A stretch of DNA of 14,792 nucleotides, taken from contig JBBTUF010000060.1 in the NCBI GenBank assembly GCA_038063855.1, forward strand, positions 1-14,792. Reading direction: 5' to 3'. A program made the position numbers and the translations under genes. The notes beneath the pieces were generated by a model, which was not told the DNA's origin, made no database searches, and was given only the letters and a program-made list of their open reading frames with translations. This document shows, piece after piece, positions 1-4,862 of the stretch (the first letter of the stretch is position 1; each line of letters starts with the position of its first letter). Source of the stretch: JBBTUF01 sp038063855 (GTDB lineage Bacteria; Patescibacteriota; Minisyncoccia; Ryanbacterales; GWA2-47-10b).

Positions 1-434
1 CGATCCGTAATGGCAGCGGTCAGCCACCTGGCTGGTCGATAGTGAAGTTCCATACTCGATAGAGCGAGATCAAAGGCCAGCCGCAGATCGTCATTTCCCT
101 CGCCGTGGTGCGCTATCATCGCGGCGCGATAGCAATCGACTGCAGTATTTAGGCTGCCGGACTCGTAGAGGGCTCGGACGAGAACTAGTCGCGCGCGATC
201 TCGCTTGACAATCGAAGGATGCCGACGACGTCTATCGTCTTGGTCATCACGATATAATCGATAAAGCTCGCCATTGTTCAATATGCATATACTAACAAGC
301 CGATCATCAGCAGGACAATGAACTACGCAGAATACCGTTTCATGATCCACGACACGGCGCAGGTGGCGCAGCGCTCGCTGCCGAAGATACGATCGCTCCG
401 ACTCGTACGCCACCCCAGGCAGGTGGCGTTCCAT
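1..434 (-). CDS. hypothetical helical protein, N-terminal part (runs off window start)
   Basis: An open frame of 144 codons with no stop reads on the minus strand from an ATG at 434-432 to the window edge, so the C-terminus is missing. A GGAGA sequence lies about 9 nt before the ATG. The N-terminal third is basic and has the stretch ETVFCVVHC. The later part, from about residue 93, is helical and TPR-like (VRALYESGSLNTAVDCYRAA), followed by HHGEGNDDLRLAFDLA and RWLTAAITD. That last region resembles a family of uncharacterised proteins in which an 'xHGxxxDxxxAxxLAxxA' helix precedes a WL-A-A-x-DR segment; the rest would lie outside the window. I infer a real gene because the residue pattern is protein-like and the frame is long in both directions around the conserved-looking part. 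Function is unknown. The neighbouring sequence is GC-rich compared with the core genes further right. Confidence 0.62.
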   Translation of the reverse strand, partial: MERHLPGVAYESERSYLRQRALRHLRRVVDHETVFCVVHCPADDRLVSICILNNGELYRLYRDDQDDRRRRHPSIVKRDRARLVLVRALYESGSLNTAVDCYRAAMIAHHGEGNDDLRLAFDLALSSMELHYRPARWLTAAITD

Positions 435-669
435 AGCGTTGGGTCTCCGGCGATCTCGGCTATTCCCGTACACCCGTCCCCCACCTCCACTCTCCAGTCC
501 TCCACCTCCAAAGGGGCAGACCTCGCTAGGGACCGGTCGTGTAGCAAGGCGAGCGCTGCGGATCAAGCGCCGCCGAGCCAGTACCAGACACTCAGCGCCT
601 CAAGCAGTCCGACAATCAGGCGGGTTGAGGTAGCAGCGGTCGTCATACTGTCACTTCTCGCCGCGATCC

Positions 670-699
670 TTGACACGTTTGAAGCTACGGGCGTATCGT
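670..699 (+). promoter_or_regulatory. possible promoter of the 728 ORF
   Basis: A perfect TTGACA (670-675) is followed after 18 nt by TATCGT (694-699), a 4/6 match to the -10 consensus. It lies about 28 nt before the start codon at 728. The weak -10 makes this tentative. Confidence 0.3.
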
Positions 700-727
700 C
701 CAGAACAGGCGGGAATGGAGGACATCC

Positions 728-922
728 ATGTCGAGACGAAGCGACGAGTTGCGTGATCACCACAACGATGGCGAGAAGGATGAGGCGGACGGAAAGCATA
801 ACCCGCCTCATACCATTCGAGGATTCGATCGCGTGATCTACAACGATGAGACCGTCGATAGAATGGAAGAAGATAACGCGGCCTACGAGTCCGGGAAGGA
901 CAACGCTAAGAGCCAAAAGTAA
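728..922 (+). CDS. small hydrophilic protein of unknown function, 64 aa
   Basis: The start is an ATG with a strong Shine-Dalgarno sequence (GGAGG at 717-721, 6 nt upstream). The product is very charged, rich in Asp, Glu, Lys, Arg, His and Asn, with no hydrophobic segment, so it should be a soluble, perhaps disordered cytoplasmic protein. It begins MSRRSDELRDHHNDGEKDE and ends DNAAYESGKDNAKSQK. The TAA stop at 920-922 directly abuts the recombinase fragment, which continues in the same reading frame. I do not recognise a family. The opposite-strand 117-codon frame (563-916) is most likely a shadow. Confidence rests on the SD and composition only. Confidence 0.55.
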   Translation: MSRRSDELRDHHNDGEKDEADGKHNPPHTIRGFDRVIYNDETVDRMEEDNAAYESGKDNAKSQK

Positions 923-1207
923 AGTTTCAGGTCAGCTTCGCAGCTCCTACTGAACTTACCTGAACCTCTCGCCGAGATCCTCCAGCGGATCGCCGCCCGA
1001 GCAAACACGCACCTTCTCCCCGAACAACGCATCGCGGTCTCACCGCACGTCCTGCAACACACGTTGCTGCGAAAGCTCGCGGAGAGAAAGAGCGTCCGGT
1101 ACGCCAAAGAGCAATCCGGCCATCGAAGTGACCGCTACATCTGGCGGTACGTGAAGCCGAGCGCGCAGGGTCTCGCTGATGCGCTCGATGAGCTCGCTTC
1201 ATTCTAG
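923..1207 (+). pseudogene. tyrosine recombinase/integrase, C-terminal catalytic fragment
   Basis: The frame directly after the TAA at 920-922 reads 94 codons to a TAG at 1205-1207 and has no ATG or GTG start. It contains the end of a phage-type integrase catalytic domain: SPHVLQHTLLRKLAE (the HxxR box), then SGHRSDRYIWRYVKP carrying the second catalytic His and the Tyr nucleophile, then LADALDELASF. In working recombinases the box is H-x-x-R; here the Arg codon is replaced by CAA (Gln, 1055-1057). The N-terminal core-binding and first catalytic Arg/Lys regions are absent. I see a decayed recombinase remnant, not an active enzyme. It lies about 1.4 kb from a duplicated tRNA-Pro 3' end (2602-2710), the kind of target such enzymes use, but a link between the two is inference. 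Confidence 0.8.
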
Positions 1208-1287
1208 AGACGCTCACCTCATGCCACTAGCTGGCACTCGCCCATCGGCTTTATCCACAGCCGCACACTCACACACTCATATTTTCG

Positions 1288-1296
1288 TGCTATATT
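1288..1296 (+). promoter_or_regulatory. extended -10 promoter for the 1306 ORF
   Basis: TGCTATATT is an extended -10 element (TGn followed by TATATT at 1291-1296). No convincing -35 is seen. The start codon at 1306 lies only 9 nt further, so the transcript would be leaderless or nearly so. Confidence 0.4.
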
Positions 1297-1305
1297 GCCT
1301 TCATT

Positions 1306-1473
1306 ATGAAACCTGCCTTATTGCCACGAACCAACCGCACTTCGCTGTCTCGACAATTGTCACGAAAACGTGGTAGCTGGATTCCGTCGGTTCCGCGCGT
1401 ATCTCTCATCATGTGTGGTGTTATGATTGTCTTTCTCTTTTGGCTTTTTGTCTTTTCTGCCTTTTCCGGCTGA
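1306..1473 (+). CDS. possible small single-pass membrane protein, 55 aa
   Basis: An ATG frame of 55 codons begins just behind an extended -10 box. The first 30 residues are strongly basic (MKPALLPRTNRTSLSRQLSR, then KRGSW). They are followed by one hydrophobic segment, VSLIMCGVMIVFLFWLFVF, long enough to span the membrane, and a short tail ending SAFSG. By the positive-inside rule the N-terminus would be cytoplasmic. There is no SD. It ends 4 nt before the stop of the convergent gene on the other strand. It could instead be the surviving 5' end of a longer membrane-anchored gene. I do not recognise it. Confidence 0.4.
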   Translation: MKPALLPRTNRTSLSRQLSRKRGSWIPSVPRVSLIMCGVMIVFLFWLFVFSAFSG

Positions 1474-1477
1474 ACGC

Positions 1478-1753
1478 TTACGGGACAGCACGCAGCACTA
1501 GCGTATCCGCAGCGGGAGAGAACGCTGTTAGAAGAAATCTCTCAGCCACCTTCTCAAGTCGCCATCCGACAGATATTATTCCAGGAATATTCCCCAGCTT
1601 CTTCCCGACTCTAGTCGCCACAACGGGACTTGCCTCCTTCAGAAATTCTAATAGTTCCTCCGTGGGAGGATTCACAATTTCTTGCGCCGCACTCCAATAG
1701 CGGCCGTTGGTTAGATGCAGAGCTATTTTTAGTATCCACGCGGATACCCTCAC
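1478..1753 (-). CDS. hypothetical protein, 91 aa
   Basis: The frame starts with GTG at 1753-1751, 14 nt after the -10 of a near-consensus minus-strand promoter (1768-1796), so the mRNA leader would be only a few nucleotides. The product is amphipathic with no clear membrane segment or signal peptide: ILKIALHLTNGRYWSAAQEI, then EELLEFLKEASPVVATRVGK, and a C-terminal VGWRLEKVAERFLLTAFSP stretch. I do not recognise a family. The matching promoter, the start close behind it and the protein-like composition support a gene. The overlapping plus-strand 95-codon frame (1413-1700) has low-complexity Ser/Phe/Leu composition and is less likely. No SD is visible and no terminator separates it from the convergent 1306 ORF. 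Confidence 0.48.
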   Translation of the reverse strand: MRVSAWILKIALHLTNGRYWSAAQEIVNPPTEELLEFLKEASPVVATRVGKKLGNIPGIISVGWRLEKVAERFLLTAFSPAADTLVLRAVP

Positions 1754-1767
1754 GTATCTATGTAAGT

Positions 1768-1796
1768 TTTATACAAAAAAAGAAAAGATTTGTAAA
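1768..1796 (-). promoter_or_regulatory. minus-strand promoter for the 1478-1753 gene
   Basis: Read on the minus strand: TTTACA (1796-1791), a 17-nt spacer, then TATAAA (1773-1768), five of six matches in each box. The GTG start follows 14 nt later. Confidence 0.6.
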
Positions 1797-1820
1797 AGAT
1801 TGAAAGCCCTTCTATAAAAG

Positions 1821-1848
1821 AAAACCCATGCGCTGTATGGGTTTTTGT
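1821..1848. terminator. bidirectional rho-independent terminator
   Basis: A 9-bp perfect stem AAAACCCAT (1821-1829) / ATGGGTTTT (1837-1845) with a 7-nt loop is flanked by an A-tract on the left and a T-tract (TTTTTGTTCTTTT) on the right, so it can work in both directions. It isolates the 1306-1753 region from yraN. Confidence 0.7.
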
Positions 1849-1907
1849 TCTTTTGATAGTTTTCAATTTTTTACATTTTTCTTCATTTTGGAATCAAAAC
1901 TTACACA

Positions 1908-2525
1908 CACGTGAAATGAGTTTACTCCCCCAAGGTTTCGTGTAAGAGTATGTGTACAAGGTATGTATAAAGGACATTCATTGTGGATAATGTCTTTTAT
2001 ATTTTGTCCATTATGTCTGAATTAAAATATAGCCCAAAACGAAGAACAGGTAATCTTGGAGAAGATATCGCTGAATTGTTTCTCGCGGGTTGCGGTTACA
2101 AGATTATTGATCGAAACTATTTAAAAAAGTTTGGGGAGATCGATATTATAGTTGAAATATCAGATACGATACGATTTATCGAGGTAAAGTCTATAGTTAC
2201 ACGTGAAAGGAATAATGGTGACTGTGCTATTGTTTCACGTGATGTTTCACAAAATAGTTTCACGAAAGATGATTTTGAAATTAAAGTTACACAAGAAACA
2301 AGTGAAGATTCTGATGAGTATTTGCCGGAGGATAACGTGACTTATTTTAAGCAGAGAAAATTATTAAGAACAATCGAAACGTATATTTTGGAAAAAAACT
2401 TGGATGATAACCAAGAATGGCAAATAGATGTCATTACTGTGAAGATCGACTTTTTAAATAAAACAGCTACAATAAAGCACATTGAAAATGTTATTTTTGA
2501 GGCAAGTAGATAAAATTTTCACGTG
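1908..2525. repeat. cluster of four CACGTG palindromes, two parS-like
   Basis: CACGTG occurs at 1908-1913, 2200-2205, 2236-2241 and 2520-2525, while I find only one other copy in the window (about 10074). The copy at 2515-2530 matches 13 of 16 positions of the bacterial parS consensus TGTTTCACGTGAAACA; the one at 2231-2246 matches 12 of 16 with a perfect left arm. Two extra GTTTCAC half-sites lie at 2244-2250 and 2257-2263. Binding by ParB or any other protein is inference. Confidence 0.35.
2013..2513 (+). CDS. yraN: YraN/UPF0102-family putative endonuclease
   Basis: The 166-residue product has the family signatures in order: GNLGEDIAELFL (Glu17), FGEIDIIVE (Asp44), and IRFIEVKS (Glu57, Lys59), which form the D/E...D...ExK active site of the PD-(D/E)XK nuclease fold. 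The C-terminal KQRKLLRTIETYILE and EWQIDVITVKI segments are also typical. Between the ExK motif and the KQRKL helix is a longer acidic insertion (about residues 61-115) than in E. coli or Bacillus, as seen in CPR homologues. YraN is widespread, sequence-related to Holliday-junction resolvases, and not firmly assigned a substrate. I chose the ATG at 2013; an in-frame GTG at 1983 lies upstream. TATATT at 1998-2003 sits 9 nt before the ATG, suggesting a possibly leaderless message, but no good -35 is seen. There is no SD. tRNA-Pro follows 35 nt later. Confidence 0.87.
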   Translation: MSELKYSPKRRTGNLGEDIAELFLAGCGYKIIDRNYLKKFGEIDIIVEISDTIRFIEVKSIVTRERNNGDCAIVSRDVSQNSFTKDDFEIKVTQETSEDSDEYLPEDNVTYFKQRKLLRTIETYILEKNLDDNQEWQIDVITVKIDFLNKTATIKHIENVIFEASR

Positions 2526-2548
2526 AAAGAATGCCCGCTGGAGATTTT

Positions 2549-2619
2549 CGGAGTGTAGTATACCGGTAGTACGCTTGCTTTGGGAGCAAGTAGACTGGGT
2601 TCGATTCCCAGCACTCCGA
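2549..2619 (+). tRNA. tRNA-Pro (anticodon TGG)
   Basis: A 71-nt cloverleaf can be drawn: acceptor stem CGGAGTG/CACTCCG, a short D arm (GTA...TAC), anticodon stem CTTGC/GCAAG around loop TTTGGGA with anticodon TGG, and T arm CTGGG-TTCGATT-CCCAG. The discriminator base is A at 2619. The CCA is not encoded (ACA follows), so it must be added by nucleotidyltransferase. The C1-G72 pair fits bacterial tRNA-Pro. A terminator follows 26 nt later, and the 3' 22 nt are repeated at 2689. Confidence 0.95.
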
Positions 2620-2623
2620 CAAA
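2602..2623 (+). repeat. 22-bp direct repeat, copy 1 (3' end of tRNA-Pro)
   Basis: The sequence from the T loop of tRNA-Pro to 4 nt beyond its discriminator is repeated exactly at 2689-2710. The copies are 87 bp apart start to start, and their flanks differ. tRNA 3' ends are classic targets of tyrosine recombinases, so this is a candidate att site. Confidence 0.9.
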
Positions 2624-2644
2624 TTTTAATAAAAGGGAATTGAA

Positions 2645-2677
2645 CAGAATGCCACGACGGCATTCTGCGGGGTTTTT
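2645..2677 (+). terminator. rho-independent terminator of tRNA-Pro
   Basis: A perfect 9-bp stem CAGAATGCC (2645-2653) / GGCATTCTG (2659-2667) with a 5-nt loop is followed by CGGGG and TTTTT. It lies between the two copies of the 22-bp repeat. Confidence 0.8.
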
Positions 2678-2688
2678 GACTAGAAAAC

Positions 2689-2710
2689 CGATTCCCAGCA
2701 CTCCGACAAA
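2689..2710 (+). repeat. 22-bp direct repeat, copy 2 (orphan tRNA-Pro 3' end)
   Basis: This is an exact copy of 2602-2623 with no tRNA 5' part before it. It marks the left edge of the GC-rich gene unit at 2728-4713, which fits an attachment-site remnant. A local segmental duplication is an alternative. Confidence 0.85.
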
Positions 2711-2727
2711 AATTCACAAAAATAGGC

Positions 2728-2756
2728 TTGCAATTTATACGAATATATTGTATGAT
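2728..2756 (+). promoter_or_regulatory. promoter of the cysteine-rich secreted protein gene
   Basis: TTGCAA (2728-2733), a 17-nt spacer, then TATGAT (2751-2756). It gives a leader of about 80 nt before the ATG at 2842 and starts only 18 nt after the orphan tRNA repeat. Confidence 0.65.
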
Positions 2757-2841
2757 ATGGCGAAGATTTTTGTTGTTTGACAAGAGGCAATAAGGCCTAA
2801 AAAAACGGCATTTCATAACAAGAACAAGGAGGTAGCGAACA

Positions 2842-4638
2842 ATGAGGCGAATTATCGTTTGTTTGTTTGTTTTTGCAGTTTTCGTTGGCTTTACGGTCAA
2901 CACTACGCGGGCAGCGTGTCCGCCGCAAGGCTGCCATTGCAGTGCTGGAGGCGGCGGCCCATGTCCAAATATCAAGACGTCGCCCGAGAAGTGTCGGGCT
3001 ACTATTGATGTTGCGGTTGCTAAGTATGCGGCCAAGGAATTTTCCGCACTCTACAAGTGCGAGAAAGGACGAGTCTGTGGGGTGGTGGGGAAATGCATCG
3101 ATTGTACCAGCGACGAAAAATACAAAGCAGCTATTGCCAAGGGAAAGGCATGGTTGCTTAGCAAAGTCGTTCGGTTTTGTGCTCCGTATCGCGCAAGCGA
3201 GATCGGGGTATCGGGGCAATGTGCGGGTTTTGCAGGAGGATGTAATTTCGCCTTGGTGACAAGTGCCGATTATGTTTCTTGCCAGGCCTGTCTGGCCGAT
3301 TCGACGATTCACTTCAACATGCTGTCGCTTGATAGGTTCAACAAGACTGGAGGGGGCGACAGAAAAATGAGCGCGTGTCGCATTGCTATCGCCAGTGGCG
3401 CAGGAATCTTTACTACGAAGGTGAAGGTTGCTGCGGGGTGCAGGAAGAGGACTTTGCTTAGGAAGAAAGAATGTTCCACAAGCGAGGCCACAAAGGCAGT
3501 CGAAAAACAGAAGGCCGCTTTTGTGAAAGCGGTCGGCGAAAAGTGTTTGGGTTTCTCGCTTGACAAGATTGGTCTCTCCGGAACTTGCTTGGTTCCTGGG
3601 GGAGTCATGGAAGTGCAAGATACAGACGATGTTGTACGCTGTGCGATGTCGAGTATCGATTTCACCTACGGGTGTTTCTCTTCCAACGAGTACGAGGAGA
3701 CTTGTGCGGAGGCGCAATATCCTCCGTCAGTCTGTGTCGCAGCGACTCCAACTCCGGTTTCAACGCCGGTGCCGACTGTCACAGTAATTCCGACAGTGAC
3801 GCAAACTCAAACTCCATGTCCAACGACAACACCAACGGCTACGGCGACGAAGACCACAACACCCATAGTGACGTGTACTCCAACTGCAACTTGCACACCG
3901 AGACCGACAGCTACGGTCACGTCACCAGCGTTTCCGTATTGCGAGAACTTGGTGCCTCCAGGGAACCATGCAAGTAACCATGGGGGGTTTCATCAAATTG
4001 TTGGCGAACTAGGCCAGCGATTGGGAGACGACGATGTTTACAGTATTCCGAACGGAAATTTCGTTCAGTGCTATTGTAATCCTCAAACAGGAGGAGGAAT
4101 TCAAACCAACTGGTGGAGAACGAGTCTCTCGAATTTCATGGGCTGGCCTTTTCGAGAGTGGGGTGGAGGTGCCGATGACTGGAACCTTGGTGATTATTGG
4201 TATCTCGCACAAAATCGGAATTATCAGTGTGGCATGGTAACACCAACGCCGACTACGACGCCGACATGCACGAAGACAAAAACACCAACGCCAACAGTCA
4301 CTGCGACACCAGTGTGTGATTGCGCAACTCTGGCGGCGTCGCTCACGATCGATCCTGTTCGGAATTTTCTGTATCAAGATGGGACGCCGTTGACCGATGT
4401 GACAGTTCACGGGAACTGGAATCAATGCGGCCCAGCAGTGGCAACTCTCCACTTCGGATTCGACAACAACCGCCTGTTCTTTGATGGTGGAAGTGGTCGA
4501 GATATTGTTCGCAGTGGAGCGTTCACACGGACGTTCTCAAGAGTTTGGGAGTCACAAAACGTTCGAGTTGAGCTCGACGTACAGAGCAGTACGGAACTCT
4601 GCTCAAACGTACAACACGTAACGGTACCGGCTCGGTAA
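2842..4638 (+). CDS. secreted modular cysteine-rich protein with Thr/Pro linkers
   Basis: The start is an ATG with a textbook SD (AAGGAGGT at 2826-2833, 8 nt upstream). The 598-residue product has a signal peptide (MRRIIVCLFVFAVFVGF, cleavage near TRA-A). A Cys-rich region (about 26-299) follows, built of two diverged repeats starting near Cys51 and Cys179; each has a helical part, a mid Cys, an IG-x-SG-x-C motif and a D-x-x-x-C motif. A Thr/Pro linker (about 300-363) leads to a middle module (about 364-465) with GGGIQTNWWRT, DWNLGDYWYLAQN and four Cys. A second Thr/Pro linker and a beta-rich Cys-containing module (about 488-598) follow. No membrane anchor is seen, so it is exported or surface-bound through partners. 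The Cys repeat recalls secreted proteins I associate with Deltaproteobacteria/Binatota, and the NWW/YLAQN module recalls CPR surface proteins; both are from memory. Composition is GC-richer than its neighbours, and it has its own promoter and terminator. Function is unknown; adhesion or a cell-surface role is a guess. Confidence 0.85.
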   Translation: MRRIIVCLFVFAVFVGFTVNTTRAACPPQGCHCSAGGGGPCPNIKTSPEKCRATIDVAVAKYAAKEFSALYKCEKGRVCGVVGKCIDCTSDEKYKAAIAKGKAWLLSKVVRFCAPYRASEIGVSGQCAGFAGGCNFALVTSADYVSCQACLADSTIHFNMLSLDRFNKTGGGDRKMSACRIAIASGAGIFTTKVKVAAGCRKRTLLRKKECSTSEATKAVEKQKAAFVKAVGEKCLGFSLDKIGLSGTCLVPGGVMEVQDTDDVVRCAMSSIDFTYGCFSSNEYEETCAEAQYPPSVCVAATPTPVSTPVPTVTVIPTVTQTQTPCPTTTPTATATKTTTPIVTCTPTATCTPRPTATVTSPAFPYCENLVPPGNHASNHGGFHQIVGELGQRLGDDDVYSIPNGNFVQCYCNPQTGGGIQTNWWRTSLSNFMGWPFREWGGGADDWNLGDYWYLAQNRNYQCGMVTPTPTTTPTCTKTKTPTPTVTATPVCDCATLAASLTIDPVRNFLYQDGTPLTDVTVHGNWNQCGPAVATLHFGFDNNRLFFDGGSGRDIVRSGAFTRTFSRVWESQNVRVELDVQSSTELCSNVQHVTVPAR

Positions 4639-4678
4639 TCGAGCGGGCGACAAACTAAAAGAAAGGAGTAAGATCAGA

Positions 4679-4713
4679 CCCCAGGAAGCGATAGCGCTTC
4701 CTGGGGATTTTTT
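4679..4713 (+). terminator. strong rho-independent terminator
   Basis: A perfect 12-bp stem CCCCAGGAAGCG (4679-4690) / CGCTTCCTGGGG (4695-4706) with an ATAG tetraloop is followed by ATTTTTT. It closes the GC-rich secreted-protein unit. Confidence 0.9.
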
Positions 4714-4734
4714 ATATTTAGAAAGTAAAAACCA

Positions 4735-4762
4735 TTGACTAATTAGCAAAAAATGCTAGAAT
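4735..4762 (+). promoter_or_regulatory. promoter of the PA14 surface protein gene
   Basis: TTGACT (4735-4740), a 16-nt spacer, then TAGAAT (4757-4762). Transcription would begin near 4769, leaving a leader of about 95 nt before the ATG at 4863, which is long for this AT-rich genome. Confidence 0.65.
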
Positions 4763-4775
4763 GCGCACGTTCTAC

Positions 4776-4791
4776 TGCTCTTTAATAATTT
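4776..4791 (+). promoter_or_regulatory. boxA-like element in the leader
   Basis: TGCTCTTTAATAATTT lies just after the predicted transcription start. It matches the E. coli rrn boxA TGCTCTTTAACA at 11 of 12 positions and extends into the following AATTT. In rRNA operons boxA recruits NusB/NusE for antitermination. Such a role here, on a protein-coding message, is inference; a chance match in AT-rich DNA is possible. Confidence 0.35.
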
Positions 4792-4862
4792 CATATTTTT
4801 CGATTGAGATATGTATCCAGCAAAGATTTTACTACGTTGTTACTAGACTAGATTAAAAAAAT

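Noticed and set aside
323..547. 74-codon minus-strand frame
   Set aside because: It overlaps the better-supported minus-strand gene 1-434 in another frame and has no start signal.
563..916. 117-codon minus-strand frame with hydrophobic stretches
   Set aside because: It covers the 728-922 ORF almost completely on the other strand, has no SD or promoter, and its hydrophobic look follows from the charged codons opposite.
1413..1700. 95-codon plus-strand frame
   Set aside because: It overlaps both the 1306 ORF and the 1478-1753 gene, lacks start signals, and has Ser/Phe/Leu-rich shadow composition.
2797..3717. 306-codon minus-strand frame
   Set aside because: Antisense shadow of the Cys-rich secreted protein gene, which has promoter, SD, signal peptide and terminator.
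3738..3930. Short repeated units that could suggest a CRISPR or tandem DNA repeat (also 4240-4310)
   Set aside because: They are ACN/CCN codons of Thr/Pro linkers in the secreted protein, irregular in length and without spacers.
4661..4670. SD-like GAAAGGAGTA after the secreted protein gene
   Set aside because: No start codon or open frame follows; a terminator begins 9 nt later.
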